Translations under genes and position numbers: made by a program
Assembly: GCA_937891895.1 (NCBI GenBank)
Contig: CALATN010000168.1
Span: 1-29,859 of the forward strand
Direction of reading: 5' to 3'
Source of the DNA: an uncultured Clostridia bacterium
GTDB lineage: Bacteria > Bacillota > Clostridia > Oscillospirales > Ruminococcaceae
DNA length: 29,859 nucleotides
Shown here: positions 1 to 7,076 of the stretch, in pieces
How positions within the stretch are numbered: the first letter of the stretch is position 1
Layout of the letters: each line of letters begins with the position of its first letter
The notes under the pieces: generated by a model
Seen by the model: only the letters and a program-made list of their open reading frames with translations
Databases searched by the model: none
Told to the model about the DNA's origin: nothing

Positions 1-166
1 GGGAGATGGCCTCGCAGTCGGTGATGTCCACGCCGCCCTCCTTGTCCAGGTACAGGCGCAGGAAGTAGTCGCTGCCCTCCCGGACGTATTCCACATCCCA
101 AAGGGTGCAGCCCTTCTCCTCCACCACAGGCCGGGCAAACCCGGCGACGATCTCGGTGATCTTCAT
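1..166 (-). CDS. rimP: RimP ribosome maturation factor, 5' fragment
   Basis: The reading frame begins at an ATG (positions 166-164) behind an AGAAAGGA ribosome binding site and runs off the window edge after about 55 codons. The translation opens MKITEIVAGFARPVVEEKG and continues with CTLWDVEYVREGSDYFLRLY, then an acidic DKEGGVDITDCEAIS stretch. This is the N-terminal domain of RimP, which assists 30S subunit maturation and usually heads the nusA-infB operon. The fragment is about 63% G+C by my count (105 of 166), with codons ending almost always in G or C, quite unlike the AT-richer sigma factor 13 bases upstream. It may therefore be a transferred segment or an assembly join; the sequence alone cannot separate the two. 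The family call is secure, the genomic placement is not. Confidence 0.8.
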   Translation of the reverse strand, partial: MKITEIVAGFARPVVEEKGCTLWDVEYVREGSDYFLRLYLDKEGGVDITDCEAIS

Positions 167-179
167 AAATTGTCCTTTC

Positions 180-647
180 TCACTTTTCAAGTATGCTTCT
201 GAGCTTATCTCTTCCACGCTTTAACCGTGCCTTTACGTTGCTTTCGGAAATTTTCAGCATTTCCGCAATCTCCGCTACGCTGTAACCCTCATAATAATGA
301 AGATAAATAACCGTGCGGTAGTTGACATTAAGCCTGTTGAGCACGTCCAGCAGCTCGTAGTCCTTTTCACTTTTCAAGGGTATATCCTCTGTAAGTGCGA
401 TTTTGCGTTTTATCCACGCTGACGCAAGATGATTTTTTGCTGTGTTTGCGGTTACGCAGATAAGCCACGCCTTTGCATTTTCGTCAGCAGAAAAGCTTTC
501 CGAGCTGTTGTAAAGCCTGAGAAAAACCTCCTGAGTTATATCCTCTGCATCAGAACGGTTTTTTACATAGCTGTATGCGAGACGGAATACCGTAGGCTGA
601 AATTTTGCTACATACTGCGTAAAAAGTGTTTTGTCTATTTTTATCAT
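180..647 (-). CDS. ECF-type RNA polymerase sigma factor
   Basis: This 155-residue protein has the two-domain plan of an extracytoplasmic-function sigma factor. Sigma-2 spans roughly residues 12-80, including DAEDITQEVFLRLY (33-46), the core-binding and -10-recognition segment. Sigma-4 spans roughly 100-152, with the helix-turn-helix GYSVAEIAEMLKISESN (121-137), which reads the -35 element. It would direct RNA polymerase to a small stress or envelope regulon. The ATG at 647 sits directly after AAAGGA, closer than ideal, but no better in-frame start exists. An ECF-like promoter lies upstream (687-717), which suggests autoregulation. Genes of this type are usually followed at once by an anti-sigma gene; here the next start belongs to the GC-rich rimP fragment, so the partner appears to be missing or cut off. 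Confidence 0.9.
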   Translation of the reverse strand: MIKIDKTLFTQYVAKFQPTVFRLAYSYVKNRSDAEDITQEVFLRLYNSSESFSADENAKAWLICVTANTAKNHLASAWIKRKIALTEDIPLKSEKDYELLDVLNRLNVNYRTVIYLHYYEGYSVAEIAEMLKISESNVKARLKRGRDKLRSILEK

Positions 648-686
648 TCCTTTGCTTTTTTTCGGTACCGTGAAACGTTTCTATAT

Positions 687-717
687 ATAAGACAAATCAG
701 AAAGGCGATAGGTTACA
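687..717 (-). promoter_or_regulatory. Putative ECF-sigma promoter of the sigma gene
   Basis: Read on the minus strand, TGTAACC (717-711) is followed after 17 bases by GTCTTAT (693-687). The AAC core of the -35 and the GTC in the -10 are typical of promoters read by ECF sigma factors, and the element lies 40 bases ahead of the sigma gene start. Autoregulation is an inference from this match. Confidence 0.5.
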
Positions 718-738
718 CCTGAGTAAAATTTTATAAAA

Positions 739-774
739 AGAAAAGGGGAAAACACTTGCATTGCTTTCCCCTTT
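739..774 (-). terminator. Rho-independent terminator after the DUF6440 gene
   Basis: AAAGGGGAAA (774-765 on the minus strand) pairs perfectly with TTTCCCCTTT (751-742) around a 13-base loop. CTTTTTATAAAATTTT follows in the transcript. It lies just past the DUF6440 stop codon and separates the fucosidase operon from the sigma factor. Confidence 0.8.
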
Positions 775-781
775 GCATTAT

Positions 782-982
782 TTAATTGATTTTCTCCAGC
801 TCAAACCCATCCCTGAAGGTTACAACAGGCTTGCCGTCCTTGTCCAGCAAGGGGGTAAGTCCACCCGAATAGCCTACCTGGTGATACAGGTAATTCACGC
901 CTGTTTCGGTATCAATCCATATTTCCATAACATCTATTGAGCCCTGAGTATAAACCTTTTCAAATCTGTTTTTCTTAGCCAT
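782..982 (-). CDS. DUF6440 family small protein
   Basis: This 66-residue protein is acidic and basic by turns, with no signal peptide or membrane segment. The block VMEIWIDTETGVNYLYHQVG followed by YSGGLTPLLDKDGKPVV is what I recognise as the DUF6440 signature (a tetrad of aromatic residues, then GGLTPLLD). No biochemical role is known for the family. Its ATG lies inside the end of the fucosidase gene (8-base overlap), with AGGTG seven bases upstream, so the two are translationally coupled and co-transcribed. It is followed at once by a terminator. A link to fucose metabolism would be inference from position only. Confidence 0.75.
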   Translation of the reverse strand: MAKKNRFEKVYTQGSIDVMEIWIDTETGVNYLYHQVGYSGGLTPLLDKDGKPVVTFRDGFELEKIN

Positions 983-3236
983 TGAACTTCACCTCGTAAA
1001 CCTTTCCTGCTTCTGTTGCAAAGCTTGTCACGCCGTTTTCTTCGTAGCAAGCCGCACCCTCAATCTTCACGCTGCCGACGATGCTGCATTTGTTGCCGCA
1101 AGTGGAATGTACATACATTTCAGTAACCTTGCCATTTGCCCAGGCAAAGTCAACAACGAAACCGCCTCGGCAAACAAGTCCGCGTACCGAGCCGCTTTCC
1201 CATTCCTCGGGAATAGCGGGAAGCACGTTGATTTCGCCGCTGTGGCTCTGGATAAGTGCTTCTGCGATACCCGCACCGCCGCCGAAGTTTCCGTCAATCT
1301 GGAAAGGCGGGGGCATATCAAACATATTGATATTGGTTGAGTGAGCAAGAAGCGCCGCAATGTTTTCGCCCACAAGCTTGCCCTCGTGAAGTCTTGCCCA
1401 CATATTGATAATCCACGCTCTTGACCAGCCTGTGTGACCGCCGCCGTGGGTAAGTCTGCGGACAAGGGTAGCCTTTGCCGCATCAGCAAGCTCAGGTGTG
1501 TGGCGCTTTGTGATGAGGTTGTAAGGGTAAAGTGCATAAAGCTGGGAAATGTGTCTGTGTCCCGGCTCAGCCTCGTCATAGTCAATTGCCCATTCCATAA
1601 TCTGACCGTACTTGCCGATTTCAGGCTGCGGAAGCTTGTCACGAAGCTGTTTGAGCATTTCGGCAAAGTTTCTGTCGTCGTCAAGAATTTCAGCGGACTC
1701 GGTTACCGCTGTGAAAAGGTTATGTAAAATCTGACTGTCCATTGACGGACCCTGACAAATCGTGCCCTTTGCGCCGTCCTTGGTGATGTATGTATTTTCG
1801 GGAGAAACCGACGGACTTGTTACAAGTCTGCCCTTGTCGTCCTCGATAAGGAAGTCAACGAAAAATTCTGCCGCTTCACGCATTGTATCGTACTTTTCGG
1901 CAAGAAAATCCTTGTCCCCCGTGAAAAGATAATGCTCGTAAATGTGGGTGCAGAGCCACGCAAGACCCATAGGCCACAGCGTGCCGGGAAGCCACTTGTC
2001 CTGCGGTGCGGTGTCGCCCCATATATCGGTGTTGTGGTGACAAACGGAGCCGCCGCAATGGTACATTGCCCGTGCTGTAACACGGCCATTCTCACGCATA
2101 CGCTCGATATGGTCAAACAGTACGCCGTGACACTCAGGCAGATTCTGAATTTCAGCCGCCCAGTAGTTCATCTCCGTGTTGATGTTGATTGTGTACTTGC
2201 CGCCCCAGGCAGGCCACATATCCTTGTTCCATATACCCTGAAGATTAAGCGGAAGCGTGCCTTCACGTGACCCCGCAATCATAAGGTAGCGGGAGAAGTT
2301 GAAGTACATTTCCACAAGCTTGTTGTCGCTTTCGCCGTTACGGATTTTCTGCAATCTTTCATTTACAGGAAGCTCAGCGTTACCCTTTGAGTTGTCACAA
2401 AGGCTGATTTCGCATCTTCCGTACAATGCGGAGTAATCACGCTCGTGTCTTTCCCTGAGAAGCTTTGCGCCCTTTCTCAGCGCAGTTTTTGCCTGTCCGA
2501 TTGCCTTTTTCTCGTAATCGCCCGTGCGGTAGGAGGTCTGACAAGCAAGAGTTACAACCGCCGAATCAGCACCCTCAACAACAATTCTGTTTGCTTCGGT
2601 GCAGGCCTTGCCGCCCTCAGCGGAAACGGAAATTGCCGCCGCATAGGGGATACCGTCGCTCATTGTGAAAAGCAGGGTGTGGTCATCGTAAGCCTCATTC
2701 TTGTCGTAGTCGTCGTCCTTGCCGTCGATAACGGAAACGAAGCTGATTTTGCCCTTTTCGCTGGCGGTGAAGCTGATTACCATAACCTCGTCAGGCTTGG
2801 AAACGAAAATATCACGGTTGTAGATAACCCCATCGCTGACCCACTGTGTACTGCACACAGCGGTGCTCAGGTCAAGGTATCTCGTGTAATCGGAATAATT
2901 CTCTGTGCCGCCCTGCCATATATGCAGGTCGCCCAAAGGCTGGTAGTGACGCTGATTTTCGTTGGTGCCGTAGAAGGCATCACAGCAGATACTTTCAGCG
3001 TCGGTTGTACGTCCCTCACGGATTGCGGTACGGATTTTTTCAAGGTTTGCATAAGCCTTGGAATTGTTGCGCTTACGGAAGCCGCCCGACCAGATTGAGT
3101 CCTCGTTGAGCTGGATAAGCTCGTCTGCAGGCTTGCCGAAAATCATACCGCCGATACGTCCGTTGCCCACGGGGAGAGCCTCGTCCCAGTTTGCCGCAGG
3201 CTGTCTATACCATAAAAGTTCAGATAACTTGTTCAT
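975..3236 (-). CDS. GH95 family alpha-L-fucosidase
   Basis: This 753-residue protein is a glycoside hydrolase of family 95, inverting enzymes that remove alpha-L-fucose (or in some members alpha-L-galactose) from glycans. The N-terminal beta-domain opens LWYRQPAANWDEALPVGNG (8-26). Three active-site segments are present: NINTEMNYW with the two asparagines N351 and N353, the SPENTY block with the probable general acid E480, and PPFQIDGNFG with D648. The assignments follow the Bifidobacterium AfcA scheme. There is no signal peptide, so it should act in the cytoplasm on imported oligosaccharides. The ATG at 3236 has CGGAG seven bases upstream. It overlaps the DUF6440 gene and is transcribed from a strong sigma-A-type promoter. 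Exact substrate linkage cannot be read from the sequence. Confidence 0.92.
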   Translation of the reverse strand: MNKLSELLWYRQPAANWDEALPVGNGRIGGMIFGKPADELIQLNEDSIWSGGFRKRNNSKAYANLEKIRTAIREGRTTDAESICCDAFYGTNENQRHYQPLGDLHIWQGGTENYSDYTRYLDLSTAVCSTQWVSDGVIYNRDIFVSKPDEVMVISFTASEKGKISFVSVIDGKDDDYDKNEAYDDHTLLFTMSDGIPYAAAISVSAEGGKACTEANRIVVEGADSAVVTLACQTSYRTGDYEKKAIGQAKTALRKGAKLLRERHERDYSALYGRCEISLCDNSKGNAELPVNERLQKIRNGESDNKLVEMYFNFSRYLMIAGSREGTLPLNLQGIWNKDMWPAWGGKYTININTEMNYWAAEIQNLPECHGVLFDHIERMRENGRVTARAMYHCGGSVCHHNTDIWGDTAPQDKWLPGTLWPMGLAWLCTHIYEHYLFTGDKDFLAEKYDTMREAAEFFVDFLIEDDKGRLVTSPSVSPENTYITKDGAKGTICQGPSMDSQILHNLFTAVTESAEILDDDRNFAEMLKQLRDKLPQPEIGKYGQIMEWAIDYDEAEPGHRHISQLYALYPYNLITKRHTPELADAAKATLVRRLTHGGGHTGWSRAWIINMWARLHEGKLVGENIAALLAHSTNINMFDMPPPFQIDGNFGGGAGIAEALIQSHSGEINVLPAIPEEWESGSVRGLVCRGGFVVDFAWANGKVTEMYVHSTCGNKCSIVGSVKIEGAACYEENGVTSFATEAGKVYEVKFNG

Positions 3237-3270
3237 AGAATTACTCCGTTTCTGTTACAGATTTGTGCTT

Positions 3271-3299
3271 ATTATACCATACAATTCCACCCATTGCAA
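3271..3299 (-). promoter_or_regulatory. Sigma-A promoter of the fucosidase operon
   Basis: On the minus strand TTGCAA (3299-3294), 17 bases and TATAAT (3276-3271), with an extended TGG just before the -10. The spacing is ideal and the element lies about 35 bases upstream of the GH95 start. Confidence 0.8.
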
Positions 3300-3307
3300 T
3301 TATTTTT

Positions 3308-3321
3308 TGTAAACGTTATTA
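3308..3321. promoter_or_regulatory. Candidate cre (CcpA) site
   Basis: TGTAAACGTTATTA matches the catabolite-responsive element consensus TGWNANCGNTNWCA at every position but one (T for C at position 13). It lies just upstream of the fucosidase -35 box, in the space shared with the superoxide dismutase gene. Catabolite control of a glycosidase would make sense, but one near-match in AT-rich DNA can arise by chance. Confidence 0.3.
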
Positions 3322-3338
3322 TTTTGATTCCACGCGCA

Positions 3339-3344
3339 TATAAT
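3339..3344 (+). promoter_or_regulatory. Probable -10 box of the superoxide dismutase gene
   Basis: A perfect TATAAT lies 30 bases upstream of the start codon. No good -35 hexamer is present at 16-18 bases (the best is TTATTA at 3316-3321), so the promoter is weak or needs an activator. Confidence 0.4.
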
Positions 3345-3373
3345 TAACTGATAACTATCTGAAAGGTCGGTTG

Positions 3374-3982
3374 ATGATGAACTCCGAGAATTACTATCCC
3401 TTTTCCTATGCACCGCTTCCATACGATTTCGCCGCGCTTGAGCCGCGTATCAGCAGGTACACGATGTACTTCCACCACGACAAGCACTACAAGAATTACC
3501 TTGATAAGCTGAACTCAATCCTCTCAAAGCACCCCCTTATGCAGAACATTCCACTTGAGGTGCTGACGAAAATGGGGGACGAGGAATTACAGCGCAACGC
3601 AGGCGGTACATACAATCACGAGCTTTATTTCAGCTCTCTTACCCCCGATTACAAGGCGCCGTCCGAGAATATGCGCAGCCTTATCGTGAACAGCTTCGGC
3701 TCGGAAAAGGAATTCCGTGACGAGCTTGTTGACACGGGTGTGGGAGTAAACGGCTCGGGCTGGATATGGGTTGTGTTCACGCCCGAAAAAAACATTGAGC
3801 TTATGGTTACACCAAATCAGGAAACCGTTGACTTTGACAAGTATACTCCGCTTCTGCTGATTGATTTGTGGGAGCACGCATACTACCTTGACCGCCAGCA
3901 CGACCGCCGTGAATATCTTTCCGCCGCAGCGGAGCTGCTTGATTGGGATAAGGCTGAACAGCGTCTCAATGGAGGCAAATAA
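3374..3982 (+). CDS. sodA: Fe/Mn family superoxide dismutase
   Basis: The 202-residue cytoplasmic protein has the full Fe/Mn superoxide dismutase fold and converts superoxide to oxygen and hydrogen peroxide. Metal ligands by alignment with the family are H34 (FHHDKHY), H82 (GGTYNHELYF), D164 and H168 (IDLWEHAYYLD). Two positions lean to the manganese type: glycines in GGTYNH where iron enzymes have glutamine, and the glutamine of TPNQE (149). I chose the ATG at 3374, seven bases after AAAGG, over a TTG at 3371 and another ATG at 3377. It stands alone, divergent from the fucosidase, and ends in a strong terminator. In an anaerobe it would serve oxygen tolerance. Confidence 0.93.
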   Translation: MMNSENYYPFSYAPLPYDFAALEPRISRYTMYFHHDKHYKNYLDKLNSILSKHPLMQNIPLEVLTKMGDEELQRNAGGTYNHELYFSSLTPDYKAPSENMRSLIVNSFGSEKEFRDELVDTGVGVNGSGWIWVVFTPEKNIELMVTPNQETVDFDKYTPLLLIDLWEHAYYLDRQHDRREYLSAAAELLDWDKAEQRLNGGK

Positions 3983-4032
3983 TAAAAAGGTACCGCAAAG
4001 ACGTGTCCGTCACAAAGAAGTTTTTAATCCCT

Positions 4033-4075
4033 AAGAGAAAGGTTGCGTAAAATTACGCAGCCTTTCTCTTTTTGT
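4033..4075. terminator. Long-stem terminator between sod and the recombinase
   Basis: AAGAGAAAGG (4033-4042) pairs with CCTTTCTCTT (4061-4070), then TGCGTAA (4044-4050) with TTACGCA (4053-4059) across a two-base loop, about 18 pairs with one G:U. TTTTTG follows on the plus strand, terminating sod. The stop codon of the recombinase lies inside the stem. Confidence 0.85.
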
Positions 4076-5687
4076 CATAGTCAAGACTGTCCGCAACAAC
4101 CGAAGCACTTGCAATCCTGAACTTGAAATAAATATCAATCTTCTGCTGTCTGTGACCACTGGATTTATCGGGAGCGTGAACCTCAATCCGTTCAATCAGT
4201 TCGTGCATAATTTCAGGGGTAAGAACAGAAATCTCGGTGTATTTCTTCACGATATCAATAAATTGCGTGATATCCGCAGATTTTTGCTCCTTCATTTCAA
4301 TAAACTCGGTCAATGCAGAAACGTTCAGCATTAACTCTTTTTGTTCAGCTTCATAGTCCTTCGACAGTAACTCAAAACGCTCATCAGAAATCTTACCGCT
4401 TACGTTATCCTCATGTAACCTCTTGAACAGCTTATCCAGCTCTGAAATTCTCTTTTCAGCCTGGGTAAGCTATTTTCTTGATTTTTTGAGTTCAGCAAAA
4501 AGTGATTGTGCCGAAGTTTCCATTGCAGTTTTGATAAATTCATCTTCATTCTTATGCACGCTATCAAGCATTTTGTTGATTTCCTTTATCACAATATCCC
4601 TCAAAACACAGGTGCGAATATAATGTCCTGAACATTCCAACTGGTCTTTGGCATAGGTACTGCATTTCATATGCTCCTGCTCATCAGACAGACTTCTTGA
4701 ACGGCACAGATATAATTTTTCACCGCAATCTGCACAGTAAACCATTCCCGAAAACGGATTGATTTCCTTGTGATTTTGCATTCTTCGTTTGTTTTTTCGC
4801 AATTCCTGAACCAAATCAAAATCGTGCTGTGAAATAATCGGTTCGTGAGTGTTCTCAAAAACAACCCATTCCTCTTTGGGATTTTTCACTTTCCTTTTGC
4901 ATTTGTATGATTTACGATGAGTGCTGAAGTTTACAGTATGACCTGCATATTCTGGTTTCTCAAGAATTTTAACTACTGTGTCAGAACACCAGCGGGTTGG
5001 ATATTTAAAAGTTTTCGCGTGCGGCTGTCCGTGTGCTTGTGCATATGCTGTAGGAATAAGAATACCATCATCGGTAAGCATTCTTGCAATTTGTGCAGGG
5101 CCGTAGCCTTCAATACAAAGTCTGTAAATTCTCTTTACAATTTTAGCTGCCTCATCATCAATTTCCCAAAGATTTTTATCAGCTTCTGATTTCTTGTAAC
5201 CATAAGGAATAATTTATGTAAGCGGTTTCCCCGACAGACCTTTAGCCTTGAAAACAGCCTTAATCTTCTTTGAGGTGTCACGGGCAAACCAGTCATTAAA
5301 AATGTTCTTGAATGCCATCAGTTCGTTTTCGCTCTTGAACGTATCCACATTGTCATTGATAGCAATGTACCTCACATCATAATCAGGAAATATGATTTCT
5401 ATGTACTAACCCGTTTTAAGGTAGTCACGTCCAAGTCGTGACAAGTCTTTAGTAATAACCGTTTCAACCTTTCCAGCTTCAACGTCATTCATCATACGGA
5501 TAAAATCGGGACGGTTGAAATTTGTTCCGCTAAAACCATCATCAACATAGAACTGGGGGTTGGAAAATCCGTTGTCTTGTGCGTACTTTAAAAGAATTGC
5601 CTTTTGGTTTGTAATACTATTGCTTTCGTCTGCAAGCATATCGTCCTGTGACAGACGGCAATATAACGCTGTAATTTTATCTGACAT
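4053..5687 (-). pseudogene. tnpX: TnpX-type large serine recombinase, broken by three stops
   Basis: One continuous frame of about 545 codons encodes a large serine recombinase of the TnpX group, which excises and inserts mobilisable transposons. The N-terminal catalytic domain is intact: ALYCRLSQDD with the nucleophile S13, DDGFSGTNFNRPDF, and TKDLSRLGRDY with the active-site arginines. The recombinase domain (PYGYKK to EPIISQHDFDL), the zinc ribbon (CADCG, then paired cysteines in CSTYAKDQLEC) and the coiled-coil tail follow. The frame is interrupted by TAG at 5408-5406, TAA at 5216-5214 and TAG at 4472-4470, with no frameshift. Each stop is one C-to-T change from a glutamine codon, though other ancestral codons are possible. 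The start has GAGG five bases ahead. Unless read through, the product is a 93-residue fragment and the element is immobile. Confidence 0.85.
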
Positions 5688-5710
5688 ATTAACCTCACTT
5701 TCTAAACAAT

Positions 5711-5797
5711 TACAGCGGATTATGTTACCTTTATTATATCACACTCTCAAGAATAATTTAAGGTGGTAAAGCGTGAAAGCGTAAATAATCCGCTGTA
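5711..5797. repeat. Perfect 13-bp inverted repeat around the tnpX promoter
   Basis: TACAGCGGATTAT at 5711-5723 recurs as its exact reverse complement at 5785-5797, 61 bases away. The arms bracket the tnpX -10 box, one in the leader and one just behind the tnpW stop codon. They could be paired operator sites or, in a tnpW-tnpX transcript, a long-range stem. Confidence 0.75.
5733..5738 (-). promoter_or_regulatory. Probable -10 box of tnpX
   Basis: TATAAT on the minus strand (5738-5733) lies 46 bases ahead of the recombinase start. The best -35 is TTAAAT at an 18-base spacing, so the promoter is of moderate quality. Confidence 0.45.
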
Positions 5798-5802
5798 TTT
5801 TA

Positions 5803-6003
5803 CTACGCTGCAAATTGCAGACCTTCAACATCTCTCGAAATCAGCCGCTTTATAATATCGTCAAGGGTTTCCTTGCAACCGAGGTTGAAGTGTGTTTCAA
5901 CTATGTAAGTGGTATGTCCGATTTTGTATTCGGAGATGTTTGTGGCAAGCGAGGGGTTATCCTCACTTGCTATGGCGGTATTCCTGAATACATTTCTAAT
6001 CAT
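5803..6003 (-). CDS. tnpW: TnpW-like transposon-encoded small protein
   Basis: This 66-residue protein matches the TnpW pattern: a central HTTYIVETHFNLGCKETLDD block followed by IKRLISRDV near the C-terminus. TnpW proteins are found next to TnpX-type recombinases in Tn4451-like and related conjugative elements; their role is not settled. The ATG at 6003 follows AAAGGAG by four bases. It lies 115 bases upstream of the broken recombinase on the same strand, so the pair marks one end of a decaying element. The frame itself is complete. Confidence 0.75.
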   Translation of the reverse strand: MIRNVFRNTAIASEDNPSLATNISEYKIGHTTYIVETHFNLGCKETLDDIIKRLISRDVEGLQFAA

Positions 6004-6028
6004 TTAACTCCTTTCTGCCTTGTGGCGG

Positions 6029-6057
6029 TTGACTTAATTTTTATGATTTGGTATAAT
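6029..6057 (+). promoter_or_regulatory. Sigma-A promoter of the PPOX gene
   Basis: TTGACT (6029-6034), 17 bases, TATAAT (6052-6057). This near-consensus promoter lies 30 bases before the flavoprotein start, and it argues that plus-strand frames beginning further upstream are not translated. Confidence 0.85.
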
Positions 6058-6087
6058 GAAAGAAAATTAAAATACGAGGATAAAGCT

Positions 6088-6504
6088 ATGACCCAAAAAG
6101 AATTAGAAAAATTCATTGACAGGCAAAATGTCAGCTTCATCTGCTCCGTTGATGAAAATAACTATCCGAATATGAAGGCTATGCTCAAGCCGAGAAAAAG
6201 AGTTGGACTAAAAGAATTTTATTTCTCTACCAACACCTCTTCAATGAGAGTTAAACAGTTTTTGAATAACCCAAATGCCAGCATTTATTTTTATCACAAA
6301 GGCCTTATAAAATATACAGGAGTTATGCTTGTTGGTAAAATGGAAGTCCTGACCGACCAAGAGACCAAGGATATGATTTGGAGAAAAGGTGACACTATAT
6401 TTTATAAGGGTGGTGTTACAGACCCTGATTACTGTGTTTTTAAGTTTACAACTCAAAGCGGCAGATATTATTGCGACTTAAAGACAGAAGATTTTGAAAT
6501 ATAA
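6088..6504 (+). CDS. Pyridoxamine 5'-phosphate oxidase-fold flavoprotein
   Basis: The 138-residue protein has the split-barrel FMN-binding fold of the PPOX family of small flavoproteins (general stress protein 26 type). Recognisable are SFICSVDENNYPNMKAM (16-32), the strand FYFSTNTSS (44-52) with the serine/threonine cluster expected near the flavin phosphate, VKQFLNNPNASIYF (55-68) and the strand GVMLVGKMEVL (78-88). I chose the ATG at 6088, seven bases after GAGGA and 30 bases after a near-consensus promoter; an in-frame start at 5815 would run back through the opposite-strand tnpW. It is a single-gene unit with its own terminator. Substrate is unknown. It may be host DNA or cargo of the adjacent element. 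Confidence 0.85.
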   Translation: MTQKELEKFIDRQNVSFICSVDENNYPNMKAMLKPRKRVGLKEFYFSTNTSSMRVKQFLNNPNASIYFYHKGLIKYTGVMLVGKMEVLTDQETKDMIWRKGDTIFYKGGVTDPDYCVFKFTTQSGRYYCDLKTEDFEI

Positions 6505-6515
6505 TAACCATTTCC

Positions 6516-6545
6516 GAGCGTGAGCGAAAACCTCACGCTCTTTTT
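6516..6545 (+). terminator. Rho-independent terminator after the PPOX gene
   Basis: GAGCGTGAG (6516-6524) pairs perfectly with CTCACGCTC (6532-6540) over a seven-base loop and is followed by TTTTT. Confidence 0.92.
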
Positions 6546-6646
6546 CATACCCCATTGATTTCCTGCAAATATTTTTCTTTACAATTTCATCCCTCTCCTT
6601 AAAATTCAGCGGTCTTAGGTGCAGTCTAAAATATAGGGGTAAGCAT

Positions 6647-6670
6647 TTTGTCAGCCGATACGCTGACAAA
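6647..6670. repeat. Hairpin TTTGTCAGC/GCTGACAAA
   Basis: A perfect nine-pair stem with a six-base loop (CGATAC). It has no U-tract on the plus side and lies just outside the array's flanking repeat. Confidence 0.7.
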
Positions 6671-6672
6671 CA

Positions 6673-6900
6673 TTTTTGAGGGGTAGCCGAATAAAATGAG
6701 CGAGAAGAGAAAGAATACGTATTCTTTCTGTGCTTGCTATGCTTACCCAAAATGAAAGTATACGGTACTTTCTGTGCTTGCTAAGCAAGCCAAAAACGAA
6801 AGTATACGGTACTTTCTCTGCTTGCTACGCATACAAAAAACAAAAGAATACGTATTCCTACTTTTCTTGTTCCGCCCGAATGGGCATTACCCCTCAAAAA
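6673..6900. repeat. 13-bp inverted repeat bounding a 228-bp structured block
   Basis: TTTTTGAGGGGTA at 6673-6685 is exactly mirrored by TACCCCTCAAAAA at 6888-6900. Everything between them is the palindrome array, so the block resembles a discrete element, a large folded RNA or a transfer-origin region. Confidence 0.65.
6709..6857. repeat. Four-unit palindrome array, 44-45 bp period
   Basis: Palindromic cores begin at 6709, 6754, 6798 and 6842. Unit 1 is the perfect 20-base palindrome GAAAGAATACGTATTCTTTC. Units 2 and 3 are GAAAGTATACGGTACTTTC. Unit 4 returns to AAAAGAATACGTATTC, giving an A-B-B-A order. Linkers share GCTTGCTA; the second linker is itself a palindrome (GCTTGC-TAA-GCAAGC). The function is unknown. 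Confidence 0.75.
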
Positions 6901-6949
6901 AATCTGCAGCGGCTAAGGGCAGAAAAATACCCCCTTCATAAGTACCTAC

Positions 6950-6965
6950 AAATTCGAACGAATTT
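6950..6965. repeat. Hairpin AAATTCG-AA-CGAATTT
   Basis: A seven-pair perfect stem with a two-base centre. It is flanked by an outer near-palindrome, ACCCCCTTCAT on the left against ATGGAGGGGGA on the right. Confidence 0.6.
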
Positions 6966-7046
6966 TTAAGTCTGATGGAGGGGGATTATGAAATTTTGGA
7001 GGATTGTATAAAAAGAAAGGGGAATAAATGTTGTGGATTACAAAAT

Positions 7047-7076
7047 TCCCGATAACTCAATAAGGAATTATCGGGA
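7047..7076. repeat. Hairpin TCCCGATAA/TTATCGGGA
   Basis: A perfect nine-pair stem over a 12-base loop. No U-run follows on either strand, so it is not a clear terminator. Confidence 0.6.

Noticed and set aside
5815..6087. N-terminal extension of the PPOX protein from an ATG at 5815
   Set aside because: The extension is antisense to tnpW, contains the gene's own promoter, and has no ribosome binding site. The ATG at 6088 has both promoter and GAGGA at good distances.
6478..6750. A 90-codon minus-strand frame over the terminator and palindromes
   Set aside because: It runs through the PPOX terminator and repeat DNA, with no start signal and no protein-like motif.
6709..6857. CRISPR-like regular repeat spacing
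   Set aside because: The 44-45 bp period is nearly all repeat: the linkers are similar to one another, so there are no unique spacers, and no cas gene is present.
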